61,722 bases of DNA from Gammaproteobacteria bacterium (lineage in GTDB: Bacteria > Pseudomonadota > Gammaproteobacteria > Xanthomonadales > Rhodanobacteraceae): the NCBI GenBank assembly GCA_004295005.1, contig SHNG01000180.1, positions 1 through 61,722 of the forward strand, read 5' to 3'. The position numbers were made by a program, and so were the translations under genes. The notes beneath the pieces were generated by a model that was given only the letters and a program-made list of their open reading frames with translations, was not told the DNA's origin and searched no databases. Shown here piece by piece: positions 32,750 through 43,038 of this stretch; positions within the stretch are counted from its first letter, which is position 1; every line of letters starts with the position of its first letter.

Positions 32750-35458
32750 TCAGTGCGCGCCCTCGACACGCGCGAGGGCGGCATCGATCTCGATCACCTC
32801 GGGCGTGAGCTTCACCAGCGGTTCGGCGAGATAGGCGCGCCCACGCTTGAGCAAAGGCAGGGCGGCGCCGGTATCACCCATGGCCAGCGCGAGATAGCCC
32901 TGCTCAATGTCAGCCTTGGCCCGTTGCTCAACCGAGGTGTCGGCACTGGCACGGATTTCCTCAAGCTGCTTTTGCGCAATCTCGAACTTGCCCTGGTGGC
33001 GGGCGAGTCCTGCGCGCAGCAGCAGCAAACGCCCTCGCAAGACCGCATTTCCGCCGATCAACGGATCGTTCTGCATGGTTTCCAACAAGGATTGTGCTTG
33101 TTCGATCTTTCCGACGCGCAATCTCATCGACGCTTCGACCAATTTCACCTTGGCGCAAAACGGTGGCGCACCGTTTTCACCACAAGCGGCTGATCGTGCC
33201 GCCTTCAAGGATGCCTCGACCGTCTCGGCGCGTCGTTGCACGTCGATGTTGAGTGCCTCGACCCGCTCTGCAATCGACGCCACGGGATGCACATCACTGC
33301 TCGGTTTGGCCTCCAACAGCTGACGGATTTCTGCACTGGCCTCGTCCAGGCGCCCCATCCAATCCAGCACTTCCACGCGCCGATAGCGCCAATAGCGCGT
33401 TTGCGCGTGCTCGCGACCGAAATTCGCGGAGAGGCTTTCGATGACCCGCGCCATGACAGGCTCCGCCTCCGCATAGCGTCGCAGTCCGGCCAGACCGCGC
33501 GCCCGCACACCAAGCAGGCTTTGCAGGAGCGCGCTGTTCTCGGGTTTTTGCAAAAGGTCACTGGCCAACGCAAGGTCGGTAGCGGAAACCGCCTCCTCGT
33601 TGCGCTCCATGGTCGCCAGCAAGTCGGCCTTTCCCAGGACGGCCTGCAGATACGCCTGGTCTTGCGAGCTGCCGAGTGATCGATAGATATCAACGCTCTC
33701 GGAAACCGTAGCCAATGCGCGTTCATGCTCGCCTTGTTCGAACTCCAGGCTGGATTTCAAATCAAGCGACCTCGCCAGTTCGGGAAGCGACTGTGTCCCC
33801 AGGGCGCGAAGCTCGCCAATCGCGTCATCCAGTTTCTTGAGTTCTGATGGATCCTTGTTTTCCAGATAGTCGATATAGGCAAGGCGCGACTCAATCGAAG
33901 CCCTCATCAGCACCGAAGGTCTTGGACTGCGTGCGTTGTACTCAAGTGCCTTGGCAAAGACCGCTCGTGTAGCAGCGTTGTCGATCAAGGCAACGTAGAC
34001 ATTGCCAATCTGATTGAGCAGTGCCGCCGCGATTTCGGGTTCTCCGGAGAGTTCAGTATCGATCCGCTCGCGTGCCGCCTTGAGCAAGTCCGCTGCGTTG
34101 GTTTCCAGTCCCTTGCCCTGGTAGGGATCGGCTGACATGAATATCGAGCTGACGAATTCCCGCGTCACCTCGGACTGATGCAATGCCGCTTGGGCGCGCT
34201 GGGCTTCCAGACTCTTGGCACGCGCCTGCCAGAGCGCGGCAGCGGCAAGGCCGACAATGGACAGGAATCCCGCCCCGGCCAAGGTTGCCGCCAGACGATG
34301 GCGCCGCAGGAAGCGTCGCATTACATACGACATGGCAGGCCGGACAATGGTCAACGGCCGATGATCGAGCCAACGCGAAAGATCCTCGCGCAACAATGCA
34401 ACCGATGCGTAGCGCTTTGCCGGATCCGGATTCAGCGCATGCGCAATGATGCGCCCCAGGTCGCCATGCAACAGGGTTTGAACAGATTTCGAGTTGCCCG
34501 CGACAACGCCCGATGCGGATGCCTCGGTGCTGGCTGGCTGCAACGTGGCCAGCCGCGACAGCTCCCTGCCGGTCCATTCTTCACTTTGCGTTCCGCGCTC
34601 GAGTATTCGCAAGCGTCGCTGGGTGATCAGCTCAAACAGGATCAATCCCAGTGCATGCACATCCGTCGCAGTGGTCACGCGTTCGCCGCGAAGCTGCTCG
34701 GGAGCGGCATATTCGGGCGTGAAGATGCGTGTGGCAGGCGCGGATTCATCGGTGGATTCCAGGGCCAGGGCAATACCAAAGTCCAGCAACTTTGCCGTGC
34801 CCTGCCGATTCACCAGAATGTTGGAAGGCTTGAGGTCGCGGTGCACCACCAGTTGCGCATGCGCATGGGCGACCGCCGCGCACACCTGGTCGAACAGTCC
34901 CAGGCGTTCGCGAATCCCGAAATGCTGATTCCGGCAATGGTCGAGCAGGGAATCGCCATCGACGTATTCCATGGCAATCCAGGCATGCCCTTGCTCCACG
35001 CCCGCGTCGACGAAGGCGGTGATGTTCGGATGTGCAAGCGCAGAGAGGATGCGTCGCTCACGCGCAGCCAGCCGGGTCATGTTGGTGTTTGCAGTATCAA
35101 GCAGCTTGAGGGCAACGCGCTGGGTGAAATCCGCATGCTCGCGCTCAGCGAGATAGACCATGCCCATGCCGCCGGTCCCGATCCGTTCGCGAAGGCGAAA
35201 CGGTCCCAAGCGCTCCGGCACCGCAACATCATGTGCTGGTTGCGCATCCAGCATCGGCTGGGTGTGCAGGTCCGGCGATTTCTCGGAGTCGGCCAGCAAG
35301 CGCCGCATGCTGGCGGCCTCTCCTGCATTGCGATTCGCCATATCAAGCAGGCGGCTTTCGCGTTGCTCGGGCGTCAATGCCAGCAGGTCATCAAGCATCG
35401 CACGCAACTGGATCCAGCGTTCTGCCGAAAACAGCGGTGCGCCTGAAACCTCATTCAC
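32750..35458 (-). CDS. transmembrane Ser/Thr protein kinase with tetratricopeptide-type C-terminal region
   Basis: 902 residues. GTG at 35458 has AGGAGG six bases upstream. The kinase domain (about 88-370) has the glycine loop GTGGMGMVY (94-102), Lys118, the catalytic HRDLKPSN (His206-Arg207-Asp208), DFG 226-228 and the APE motif, so it should be active. One membrane segment lies at 389-410. The remaining ~490 residues are helical TPR-like repeats with few clear consensus units (for example AVLGKADLLATMERNEEAV, and ALAMGDTGAALPLLKRGRA). This layout, with a short N-terminal helical segment, is common in bacterial Hanks-type kinases found near ECF sigma factors, but none is adjacent here. Its target is unknown. 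Confidence 0.87.
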   Translation of the reverse strand: MNEVSGAPLFSAERWIQLRAMLDDLLALTPEQRESRLLDMANRNAGEAASMRRLLADSEKSPDLHTQPMLDAQPAHDVAVPERLGPFRLRERIGTGGMGMVYLAEREHADFTQRVALKLLDTANTNMTRLAARERRILSALAHPNITAFVDAGVEQGHAWIAMEYVDGDSLLDHCRNQHFGIRERLGLFDQVCAAVAHAHAQLVVHRDLKPSNILVNRQGTAKLLDFGIALALESTDESAPATRIFTPEYAAPEQLRGERVTTATDVHALGLILFELITQRRLRILERGTQSEEWTGRELSRLATLQPASTEASASGVVAGNSKSVQTLLHGDLGRIIAHALNPDPAKRYASVALLREDLSRWLDHRPLTIVRPAMSYVMRRFLRRHRLAATLAGAGFLSIVGLAAAALWQARAKSLEAQRAQAALHQSEVTREFVSSIFMSADPYQGKGLETNAADLLKAARERIDTELSGEPEIAAALLNQIGNVYVALIDNAATRAVFAKALEYNARSPRPSVLMRASIESRLAYIDYLENKDPSELKKLDDAIGELRALGTQSLPELARSLDLKSSLEFEQGEHERALATVSESVDIYRSLGSSQDQAYLQAVLGKADLLATMERNEEAVSATDLALASDLLQKPENSALLQSLLGVRARGLAGLRRYAEAEPVMARVIESLSANFGREHAQTRYWRYRRVEVLDWMGRLDEASAEIRQLLEAKPSSDVHPVASIAERVEALNIDVQRRAETVEASLKAARSAACGENGAPPFCAKVKLVEASMRLRVGKIEQAQSLLETMQNDPLIGGNAVLRGRLLLLRAGLARHQGKFEIAQKQLEEIRASADTSVEQRAKADIEQGYLALAMGDTGAALPLLKRGRAYLAEPLVKLTPEVIEIDAALARVEGAH

Positions 35459-35580
35459 GCGACACCTCCTGGGACAAAGGACAAGCAGGTTCACGACCAC
35501 TCCAATGATGACTCAATTCATGCCAGGCCATTGGTCGAATTCCGGTTCGCGCCCTTGGTGGATTGCATGCACAAGCTTAA

Positions 35581-35690
35581 GGAAACCCTGAACAAGTACG
35601 GAACTCAATCGTCGCGAGCAAGCTTGCTCCCGCCATTGCTTGATTTTGTGGGAGCGAGCTTGCTTGCGACAATACTTGTTCAGGCCTTCC
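35581..35690. mobile_element. MITE copy 1, REP-like core
   Basis: A 110-bp element with ends GGAAACCCTGAACAAGTA and TACTTGTTCAGGCCTTCC (nearly perfect inverted repeats), flanked on both sides by TTAA (35577-35580 and 35691-35694). The core is the palindrome pair GTCGCGAGCAAGCTTGCTCC / GGAGCGAGCTTGCTTGCGAC. Copy 4 at 58312 has the same core in the opposite direction. The remaining sequence between the kinase and the next gene shows nothing else. Confidence 0.88.
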
Positions 35691-35809
35691 TTAAGGCAAC
35701 GCTTTTCGCCGCATACTGAGCAGGCTCCTCCCTGCGAATGACGGGCATTCATCCACCCTTTGCAAAACCGGGCTTGGCCGGCTGCGTAGCGGACATGGCT
35801 TGCACCCTT

Positions 35810-37327
35810 TCAATCGAAATCGTCTTCAAACAACACGTCGAACGCGGGTGAGAACTCACTGCTCTGACCGTTTGCATCGGTAGCCGTCGACACGCAGGGA
35901 ATGGCTTTCGCACCAGGTGGCACGCTCAAGGTGATGGTGCGGGCTTGCTGCGCGTCGGCAACCGCGTAGCTGTCCTGCGCCAACCAGAGGCCACTGCCAC
36001 CCATGGCATTGGCGTAGAAATCAATACGCAGCGGGTAACTCGCGCTGGTAATTGCCGTGTCCACCCGATAGGTAACCGTGAGCTGATCGCCGACCTGGCT
36101 GGCTGCAAGGATCTCCGGCCAGTTCTGCTGGCCGTTGGCGCCGATATCTGCATCACCGACGTCGTTTGCGGTCGGGCCAATATCGCCGATATCCAGATTC
36201 GCCCGACCCACGGCTCGATTGTGGTGAATCCAGTTGCCACGCGAGTCGAAGCCTTCGCTGGACTTGTTCGATGCGGCAATGATTCCGACGCCACGGTTCC
36301 AGGCGATCAGATTGGCCTCGCCCGCGCCGAATCCTCCGATGACTGCAACGGAAGGTTGGTTTTGGTTGCTGGACAGACGAATGCCTCCACCAAATTGGGC
36401 ATTGGCCGGATCGGGATATCCATTGGGCAGGGCCACCAGGCCGCTCCAGTCGGTGCCGATGTAGTTGCCTTGAATCTGCAAACCCACGTATTGAGCGGCG
36501 CCGGACAGGTTGCTGAGCACGATGGCAAAGCTGCCGTTGCCCGAGATCACGTTGCGCGCCGTTGCATCGTCACCCCCTATGCCGACGTTGGCGATATCGC
36601 TGCTGATGGCTATGGCACCGCTGTTGCTGCCCAGTCCATTCGGCAACGCGAAACTGCCCGTGGCGTCGGTTCCGATCAGGTTGCCACGCACCTGGCTTGG
36701 ACTTTGGATGTTGATCGCAGAATTGCTGCATCCCGAGATCAGGTTGCGTTGCGAGGCAAGATCGCCACCGATGAAGGCCGGCGTCGCGTTGGTGATGATG
36801 CCGGTTGTCGTGGCGGGGCCTGGCGCAACTGCACTTCCATCCGCGTTGGTGCAGAAGTAGTTGCCGAAGGCGCGCACTTGTGAAGAACCCGCAACCGGGG
36901 CTCCGACAAGGTTGGCGATGAATCCATGCATCACCAGTCCGCGCACGGTCAGGATCACGTCATTCGCCCTGTCCGTATAGAACCCGTAGAAACCACCCGT
37001 GCCGGTCAGCTCGATCTGCAACACCGCGTTCAAACCACCCTGGAAGGTCGCATTCGTGTTCGGCACTGCCCCGCTCTGCGTGAATCCGTCGATGGTCAGG
37101 CTGCTGGTGATTCCCGGCAACTGGCTGGCCAGGGCAATCGTGTGCGGGCCGACGCCGGGAATCGCAAAATGGATCTCGTTCGAACCGGCGGCGGCATTGG
37201 CATCGAGTATCGCTTGACGCAGCGATCCGGCACCCGCATCGCTGGTGTTGCCGACCACAAAGGTGGCCGCCAGCGCAGGAGGCGAAACCAGCGCGCCGAC
37301 CACGCACGCCATTGTCACAATACGCAT
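35810..37327 (-). CDS. secreted right-handed beta-helix-type protein
   Basis: 505 residues with a signal peptide ending near SPPALAATF. The mature start [20 protein letters not shown] is a CSLREA-like opening found in large surface beta-helix proteins. Many short Gly/Asn-rich turns follow ([30 protein letters not shown]), typical of pectate-lyase-like solenoids. It ends in [10 protein letters not shown], a weak variant of the IFxxGFE C-terminal motif. AGGAG precedes the ATG, and the gene begins three bases after the stop of its larger upstream paralogue, so both form one operon. The ligand is unknown. Confidence 0.82.
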   Translation of the reverse strand: MRIVTMACVVGALVSPPALAATFVVGNTSDAGAGSLRQAILDANAAAGSNEIHFAIPGVGPHTIALASQLPGITSSLTIDGFTQSGAVPNTNATFQGGLNAVLQIELTGTGGFYGFYTDRANDVILTVRGLVMHGFIANLVGAPVAGSSQVRAFGNYFCTNADGSAVAPGPATTTGIITNATPAFIGGDLASQRNLISGCSNSAINIQSPSQVRGNLIGTDATGSFALPNGLGSNSGAIAISSDIANVGIGGDDATARNVISGNGSFAIVLSNLSGAAQYVGLQIQGNYIGTDWSGLVALPNGYPDPANAQFGGGIRLSSNQNQPSVAVIGGFGAGEANLIAWNRGVGIIAASNKSSEGFDSRGNWIHHNRAVGRANLDIGDIGPTANDVGDADIGANGQQNWPEILAASQVGDQLTVTYRVDTAITSASYPLRIDFYANAMGGSGLWLAQDSYAVADAQQARTITLSVPPGAKAIPCVSTATDANGQSSEFSPAFDVLFEDDFD

Positions 37328-37330
37328 GGG

Positions 37331-39814
37331 TCACTCCTGCGGACAACGGTCGCCGACGGTATCGTCGAAGGTGTGCGAAAAGATCACATCGCACAGATAG
37401 GCCACCGGCGCGGACAGCTCCGAGGTGTTGCCGTCGGCGTCGGCGGCGGTCACCGTCACCACGCGTCCGGCGAGGCTTGTGATCGGTGCCACCGGGAAGG
37501 AAGCCTTGAAGCTGGTGTTTCCGTTCTGGCCGGAAGGTGCATTGCTGATGCTGACGCCGTAGAAGCTGCGATGGAAAAACTCGCCTTCACCACGTGGAAA
37601 ACCGGCATCGGGCGCAGCGGAAGAGAACACGTCGATCGAGTAGTTGCCATTGGTAGTGGCAAGCGTTCCTTCCACCCAGCCCTTGCGCGTACCGCCGTAG
37701 GCGCGGGTGATCACCGGATAATTGAGTCCACGATTGGCCATGTCCTGGTTGGACGCGTCCGCATCATTGTCGGCACCGTTGTAGGAATTGAAGAACGTGC
37801 CTTGTGCGCCGTTTGCATAGATATCATTGCCGACCAGCCAGTTGCGCAGGCTGGTGCCACCGGTCGACGAACCGATACTGATGCCCGCGCTGGTGTTGTT
37901 CTTGATGGTGTTGTCGTAGATCACGTTGTCGTGCGGACCGAAGGACAGGTATATGCCCATGCGGCCATTGGCCCCCGGGCCACCAAAGCAGAGCACGCCA
38001 GCGCAGATCGTGTCGCGGATACCGATGCGGTTGCCCTGGACCACGTTGTTGTTCGCGCCCGCGACATCCATCAGGATTCCATCCAGGCCGCTGTAGATGA
38101 TGGTGTTGTCGCGCACCTCGTTTCCGCTCGTCTGCAGAGTGATGCCGTTGAAATTGCCGTAGGCGTCGAGTTCAAGACCGGTGCTGCCAAACAGGTTGTT
38201 GACGATCTCGTTGTCATAGGGCGAGAAGAAGCTGAAGGGGGTGACGAGCACGCCCTTGTCCGTGGCATCGGCGATGACATTGCGTTGCGCAGGCAAGTCC
38301 CCACCCACGGTGCTGCTGGAAAACCCGGTGAGCAGGATATTGGTGTCGCTGGGCTGCAGCACCAGCGAACCCGCATTGCTTGAGAGGACTGCACCGAACT
38401 GGTTGCCCCAGACCAGGTTGCCGTCGCCGCCGGAGATGTTGAGTGCAACTCCGGTGCCTGCGGAGAACCCGGAAAATGCCAGGCCCTGCAGCCAGAATTG
38501 TCCGTCACCGCTGAATTTGAGCCCGGTGGAAAGGACAGCGCCACCGGCAAGCACGATGCAATGGACACCGTTATAACCCTTGCTCATGGTGTTGGGTGCA
38601 CTGCCTGGCTGGGTCCAGCCGTTGATGCGCACGCCGTTGTTGATCGTCGGCAGGTTCGAGGCAAGCGCAATGACGCGTGGACAGGCTCCGGGAATGTTGA
38701 AATCGATGAAGGAGAAATCCGCATTCGTGTTGGCGTCGATGATGGCCTGGCGCAGCGAACCGGCACCGCTGTCATTGGCGTTGGTCACCACCAGGGTGCT
38801 CGGAATGGTGTCATCGACGCTGGATTCGTAGGCACCCATGTCCACCGTTGAGCCGACCACGCGCGCATCGCCGTCCAGGTCCACGGACGTGGAAGAACTG
38901 CTCACGACACCGGTGTTGACGGCTGGCGAGGTGGTCTGGATGCGGTAGTTGCCCGCGCCGGCATTGACGAATAGCGGGTCGCTGCCAACCAGGTTGCCCC
39001 CGGAATCTCCAATTTGGGTCAACTCGGCGCTCTGATAGAGATTGGCGCGAAAACGGGCTTCGCCAAGGTCGGTATCGCCGCAGTCTTCGTAAACCCTGAA
39101 ATCCTGGCCGTTGTTGTTCCAGGCAATATTGTCGAGCAGCCAGACGCTGCTGCTGGAACAGACGTAGACGCCGTTTGCTCCCTGGTTGTCGGCAATGGTG
39201 TTGCCGGTGAAGCGGATGCTGGTCATGCCACCCATGTAGACCGCACTCACGGAGGCAAAACCGGGGAATCCATGCACCCGGTTGTTGAGGAAGTTGATGG
39301 ACATGTCGGAGACCGAATTGAAATCCGGGTCAAATCCGGTCACATTCCAGGAACTCACGCCGACAAAGGCGTTGTTGCGCAGGCTCGCGGTAACGCCATC
39401 GGCGGCTGAATTTACCTGCACTTGTTTGGAGTTGCCGACGTTCTGGAAGCGGATGCCCTCAATGAGCAGATCATTGAGCGGTTCGATCCTGACGATGTCG
39501 GCAGCGTCGGCATCAAAAACCGTGTTGTCGGGCTTGATCACGCGCACCGAGCAATCGGCGTTGTAGCCGCCGAGCAGTTCCAGGGCATGGAAGAAAGCCT
39601 GGTTGGGCTCGGTCAGGCGGGTACCGCCAATGTGGTAGGTGCCCTGCTTGAGCTTGACCGTTGTGGTGAACAACTGCGAAGACGCGCCCGCGGCATCATC
39701 CAGGGCCGTGGTCAACTCGGCCACTGTTCCCACACAGTATTCAATGGCGCTTGCGTTTCGCCAGGGTGCGCCCAGCAGCAGGACGACGAACAGCAGCATG
39801 TTCAAGCTACGCAT
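37331..39814 (-). CDS. large secreted beta-helix-type protein
   Basis: 827 residues from an ATG preceded by GGAGG. A signal peptide (MRSLNMLLFVVLLLGAPWRN) ends before AIEYCVG. The first ~330 residues form one repeat-rich domain (YNADCSVRVIKPDN, ASLRNNAFVGVSSWNV). The second begins with [20 protein letters not shown], the same opening as the mature start of the next protein, and continues with parallel beta-helix turns (EVRDNTIIYSGLDGILMDVAG). It ends in CDVIFSHTFDDTVGDRCPQE, a divergent C-terminal motif. It is the first gene of a two-gene unit of paralogues; the function is unknown. Confidence 0.82.
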   Translation of the reverse strand: MRSLNMLLFVVLLLGAPWRNASAIEYCVGTVAELTTALDDAAGASSQLFTTTVKLKQGTYHIGGTRLTEPNQAFFHALELLGGYNADCSVRVIKPDNTVFDADAADIVRIEPLNDLLIEGIRFQNVGNSKQVQVNSAADGVTASLRNNAFVGVSSWNVTGFDPDFNSVSDMSINFLNNRVHGFPGFASVSAVYMGGMTSIRFTGNTIADNQGANGVYVCSSSSVWLLDNIAWNNNGQDFRVYEDCGDTDLGEARFRANLYQSAELTQIGDSGGNLVGSDPLFVNAGAGNYRIQTTSPAVNTGVVSSSSTSVDLDGDARVVGSTVDMGAYESSVDDTIPSTLVVTNANDSGAGSLRQAIIDANTNADFSFIDFNIPGACPRVIALASNLPTINNGVRINGWTQPGSAPNTMSKGYNGVHCIVLAGGAVLSTGLKFSGDGQFWLQGLAFSGFSAGTGVALNISGGDGNLVWGNQFGAVLSSNAGSLVLQPSDTNILLTGFSSSTVGGDLPAQRNVIADATDKGVLVTPFSFFSPYDNEIVNNLFGSTGLELDAYGNFNGITLQTSGNEVRDNTIIYSGLDGILMDVAGANNNVVQGNRIGIRDTICAGVLCFGGPGANGRMGIYLSFGPHDNVIYDNTIKNNTSAGISIGSSTGGTSLRNWLVGNDIYANGAQGTFFNSYNGADNDADASNQDMANRGLNYPVITRAYGGTRKGWVEGTLATTNGNYSIDVFSSAAPDAGFPRGEGEFFHRSFYGVSISNAPSGQNGNTSFKASFPVAPITSLAGRVVTVTAADADGNTSELSAPVAYLCDVIFSHTFDDTVGDRCPQE

Positions 39815-39960
39815 GGTGGTGCCTCCGATGGTGCGGATGCCGCCCACGGCACCCCTCGCATCAGGAAACGGGGTTTGGCCGGATTCGGGACACCCTTCAT
39901 GCGATTGACCACCCTGACCCGGCGGGGCGAGGATTGCCGCTCCCTCTTGCGGAGCCAACG

Positions 39961-40407
39961 ATGATTGCCCTGATCCAGCGAGTCAGTGAAGCCAGGGTCG
40001 AGGTCGATGGCGAGGTTGTGGGGCGCATCGGCCCCGGCATGCTTGCCTTCGTGGCCGTGGAACGCGGGGATGGCGAAGCCCAGGCCCGGCGCATGCTCGA
40101 ACGCATCCTAGGTTACCGGGTTTTCGCCGACGATCAGGGCCGCATGAACCGCTGCCTGCGCGATGTCGGTGGTGGCCTCTTGCTGGTCTCGCAGTTCACC
40201 CTGGCTGCCGATACCACAAGCGGCATGCGTGCTGGGTTCACGGGCGCCGCCAGCCCCGAAGATGGGGAACGCGAGTTCTCCCGCCTGATCGAAATGGCCC
40301 GTGCCGCGTATTCACCCGTGGAAACCGGGCGCTTCCGTACCCATATGCAGGTGCACCTGGTCAACGACGGCCCGGTGACCTTTCATTTGCGGGTGGCCCC
40401 GGCTTGA
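39961..40407 (+). CDS. dtd: D-aminoacyl-tRNA deacylase
   Basis: 148 residues, the normal length. It removes D-amino acids, and glycine, wrongly attached to tRNA. MIALIQRVSEARVEVDG is the standard start, and the active-site motifs LLLVSQFTLAAD and the C-terminal G-cis-Pro loop NDGPVTFHL are present. GGAG precedes the ATG. It lies 120 bp upstream of rpoD in the same direction and may contribute read-through to it. Confidence 0.95.
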   Translation: MIALIQRVSEARVEVDGEVVGRIGPGMLAFVAVERGDGEAQARRMLERILGYRVFADDQGRMNRCLRDVGGGLLLVSQFTLAADTTSGMRAGFTGAASPEDGEREFSRLIEMARAAYSPVETGRFRTHMQVHLVNDGPVTFHLRVAPA

Positions 40408-40462
40408 ACCGGTTTCCGTTGAATACCCACGGAACCCCAGGAAACCTTGCCACATCAGTTAC

Positions 40463-40492
40463 TTGGGTCACCCTTGACGGGCCTCCTATACT
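40463..40492 (+). promoter_or_regulatory. possible sigma70 promoter of rpoD
   Basis: TATACT at 40487-40492 is a good -10 box. TTGGGT at 40463-40468, 18 bases upstream, is a partial -35. Transcription would begin near 40500, about 30 bases before the rpoD ATG. This is a weak call; the nearer TTGACG (40474) is too close to serve this -10. Confidence 0.35.
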
Positions 40493-40527
40493 TTCGAGTT
40501 CTTTATTCAAGGCACAGCAGAATTTTC

Positions 40528-42399
40528 ATGGCGACCGAGCAAATCCAGGAGCAGAAGACCACCGACATCAAGATGCTCATCACCAAGGGCAAGGAACAGG
40601 GTTACCTGACCTATGCCGAGGTGAATGACCACCTGCCGGATGACATCGTCGATCCCGAGCAGATCGAAGACATCATCGGCATGATCAACGACATGGGTAT
40701 CGAGGTGCACGAAGTTGCACCGGACACCGAAACCCTGCGCGCCCAGTCGGCCGGCTCCGCCGACGACGAGACCGCCACCGAAGAAGCGGTCGCCGTGCTT
40801 TCCGCCGTGGACGCCGAGGTCGGCCGTACCACCGATCCGGTGCGCATGTACATGCGCGAGATGGGCACCGTCGAATTGCTCACCCGCGAAGGCGAGATCG
40901 CCATCGCCAAGCGCATCGAGGAAGGCTTGAACCAGGTGCAGGCCGCGCTGGCCAGTTTTCCGTGGTCGATTCAGCTCCTGATCGAGGAATACGACCAGGT
41001 CACCGAAGGCAAGAAGCGCATGTCCGAAGTGATTGCCGGCTTCGCGGACATCGAGAGCGCCAATGACGACGATATTGCCGCAGCAGCAGCCAAAGACAAC
41101 GTGGACGACGATGGTGATGGCGACGAGGACGAGGGCGAGGAAGGCGAAGGTGGCGATGGTGAAGAATCCGCGGCAGTCGACACCGGCCCCGATCCGGTCG
41201 AGGTTGCGCGTCGCATCGACCTGCTGCGCACCGGCTATGCCAAGTTCCAGAAGGCTTCCGAGAAGAACGGCCTGGGCGACAAGAAGGTCATCAAGCTGCG
41301 CGACCAGATCGCCGAGGAGTTCCTCAAGCTCAAGCTGCCGGCCATCCTGATCGACGCACTGGTACGCAAGCTGCGCGACGTGGTGAGCAACATACGTCAC
41401 CACGAACGCCTGATCATGGACGTCTGCATCAAGCAGGCGAAAATGCCGCGCAAGGATTTCCTCAAGGTATTCCCGTCCAACGAGACCAATCTCGAATGGG
41501 CGGATGAACTCATGCGCAAGCGCCAGAAATGGTCGCCTGCGGTGCGCACGCACAAGGACGCACTGATCGGCGAGCAGCACAAGCTGGTCTCGATCGAGCG
41601 CACCCTGTATCTGAGCGTTGCCGACATCAAGGAAATCAACCGCGCCATGTCGATCGGCGAGGCCAAGGCACGCCGCGCCAAGAAGGAAATGGTCGAGGCC
41701 AACCTGCGCCTGGTGATCTCCATCGCCAAGAAGTACACCAACCGCGGCTTGCAGTTCCTTGATCTGATCCAGGAAGGCAACATCGGCCTGATGAAGGCGG
41801 TCGACAAGTTCGAATACCGCCGCGGCTACAAGTTCAGCACCTATGCCACCTGGTGGATTCGCCAGGCCATCACCCGCTCGATTGCCGACCAGGCACGCAC
41901 CATCCGCATTCCGGTGCACATGATCGAAACCATCAACAAGCTCAATCGCATCAGCCGCCAGATGCTTCAGGAAATGGGCCGTGAGCCGACTCCGGAAGAA
42001 CTGGCGGTGAAGATGGAGATGCCCGAGGACAAGATTCGCAAGGTGCTCAAGATCGCCAAGGAACCGATCTCGATGGAAACACCGATCGGCGACGACGAGG
42101 ATTCACACCTCGGCGATTTCATCGAGGATTTGTCGATCGTTTCTCCGATCGAATCCTCGACCAACATAGGCCTGATGGAAACCGTGCACGATGTCCTGGC
42201 CGGCTTGACCCCACGCGAGGCCAAGGTGCTGCGCATGCGTTTCGGCATCGACATGAACACCGACCACACCCTTGAGGAAGTCGGCAAGCAGTTCGATGTC
42301 ACCCGCGAACGCATTCGCCAGATCGAAGCCAAGGCCCTGCGCAAGCTGCGTCACCCGAGCCGCTCGGAACAGTTGCGCAGTTTCCTCGACCTCGAGTAA
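40528..42399 (+). CDS. rpoD: primary sigma factor RpoD (sigma-70)
   Basis: 623 residues. [20 protein letters not shown] opens region 1.1. [22 protein letters not shown] is region 1.2, followed by a long acidic non-conserved insert ([20 protein letters not shown], residues ~192-211). Region 2 has the invariant [15 protein letters not shown], then [12 protein letters not shown], and the region 4 helix-turn-helix ends in [20 protein letters not shown]. It directs RNA polymerase to housekeeping promoters. The 3' side carries a hairpin CCAAACCCTT...AAGGGCTTGG (42411-42440), whose right arm adjoins a miniature transposable element. Confidence 0.97.
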   Translation: MATEQIQEQKTTDIKMLITKGKEQGYLTYAEVNDHLPDDIVDPEQIEDIIGMINDMGIEVHEVAPDTETLRAQSAGSADDETATEEAVAVLSAVDAEVGRTTDPVRMYMREMGTVELLTREGEIAIAKRIEEGLNQVQAALASFPWSIQLLIEEYDQVTEGKKRMSEVIAGFADIESANDDDIAAAAAKDNVDDDGDGDEDEGEEGEGGDGEESAAVDTGPDPVEVARRIDLLRTGYAKFQKASEKNGLGDKKVIKLRDQIAEEFLKLKLPAILIDALVRKLRDVVSNIRHHERLIMDVCIKQAKMPRKDFLKVFPSNETNLEWADELMRKRQKWSPAVRTHKDALIGEQHKLVSIERTLYLSVADIKEINRAMSIGEAKARRAKKEMVEANLRLVISIAKKYTNRGLQFLDLIQEGNIGLMKAVDKFEYRRGYKFSTYATWWIRQAITRSIADQARTIRIPVHMIETINKLNRISRQMLQEMGREPTPEELAVKMEMPEDKIRKVLKIAKEPISMETPIGDDEDSHLGDFIEDLSIVSPIESSTNIGLMETVHDVLAGLTPREAKVLRMRFGIDMNTDHTLEEVGKQFDVTRERIRQIEAKALRKLRHPSRSEQLRSFLDLE

Positions 42400-42439
42400 A
42401 GCGCACCTGCCAAACCCTTTCCTTCTGGCAAGGGCTTGG

Positions 42440-42599
42440 GGAAACTCTGATCAACCACAACTTTCGTCACCCCGGCATACGCCGGGGTCCATTTTGCCTT
42501 TGATTCCATTGGAACAAGATCAAGATGGGTTCCGGCTTGACCAGCCATTCGGCTGTTGTAAAGCACCTCGCCGGAATGACGAGCAAAATCAGAGTTTCC
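42440..42599. mobile_element. MITE copy 2
   Basis: A 160-bp element bounded by GGAAACTCTGAT and ATCAGAGTTTCC, perfect inverted repeats, with TTGG directly repeated on both sides (42436-42439 and 42600-42603). The inside has CACCCCGGCATACGCCGGGG and GGCTTGACCAGCCATTCGG. The same inner sequence occurs in reverse orientation at 59288-59448. Confidence 0.92.
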
Positions 42600-42755
42600 T
42601 TGGGGGCGACGTTGCATAAGTGACTTCCGTTCGTGGTGAGCCCTTCGACTGTGCTAAGGACAAGCTTGTCGAACCATGGACGGAATCAAGTCTCAACACA
42701 CTCATTTTGCGATCCACTCAGGATAAGCGGCCCTTGGTCTGCATTGCCATGAAGT

Positions 42756-42828
42756 GTCGGGTTGAAACCCGACTTGCGTGATGGCGGCGATGTCGGCGAG
42801 ATGTTTGCAGGTCGGGCTTCAGCCCGCC
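42756..42828. repeat. REP pair of the GTCGGGYTnAARCCCGAC type
   Basis: GTCGGGTTGAAACCCGAC at 42756-42773 and GGTCGGGCTTCAGCCCGCC at 42810-42828 are the palindrome class also seen in the array at 11614-11965. Together with the MITE at 42440, this accounts for most of the 42400-42911 interval, in which no gene was found. Confidence 0.8.
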
Positions 42829-42911
42829 TTGGAATTTCGGAAGCGAATTCAGATGAGCCGGGCAGTGATCGTCGCGCTGCGCGCGACATACGCTATAAAA
42901 TATAGAGCTGG

Positions 42912-42985
<74 letters not shown>

Positions 42986-43038
42986 GATTTTCCGCGGCTG
43001 CGCAGATTGATACGTCTACGAAAGCGCAGGGCTCTTTG

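Noticed and set aside
35579-35692. Simple intrinsic terminator for the kinase or beta-helix genes
   Set aside because: The structure has transposon-like ends with TTAA duplications and a sister copy at 58312, so it is better explained as an inserted element, although it may affect termination.
40474-40492. TTGACG as the -35 box of the rpoD promoter
   Set aside because: Only seven bases separate it from TATACT, far less than the 16-18 needed.
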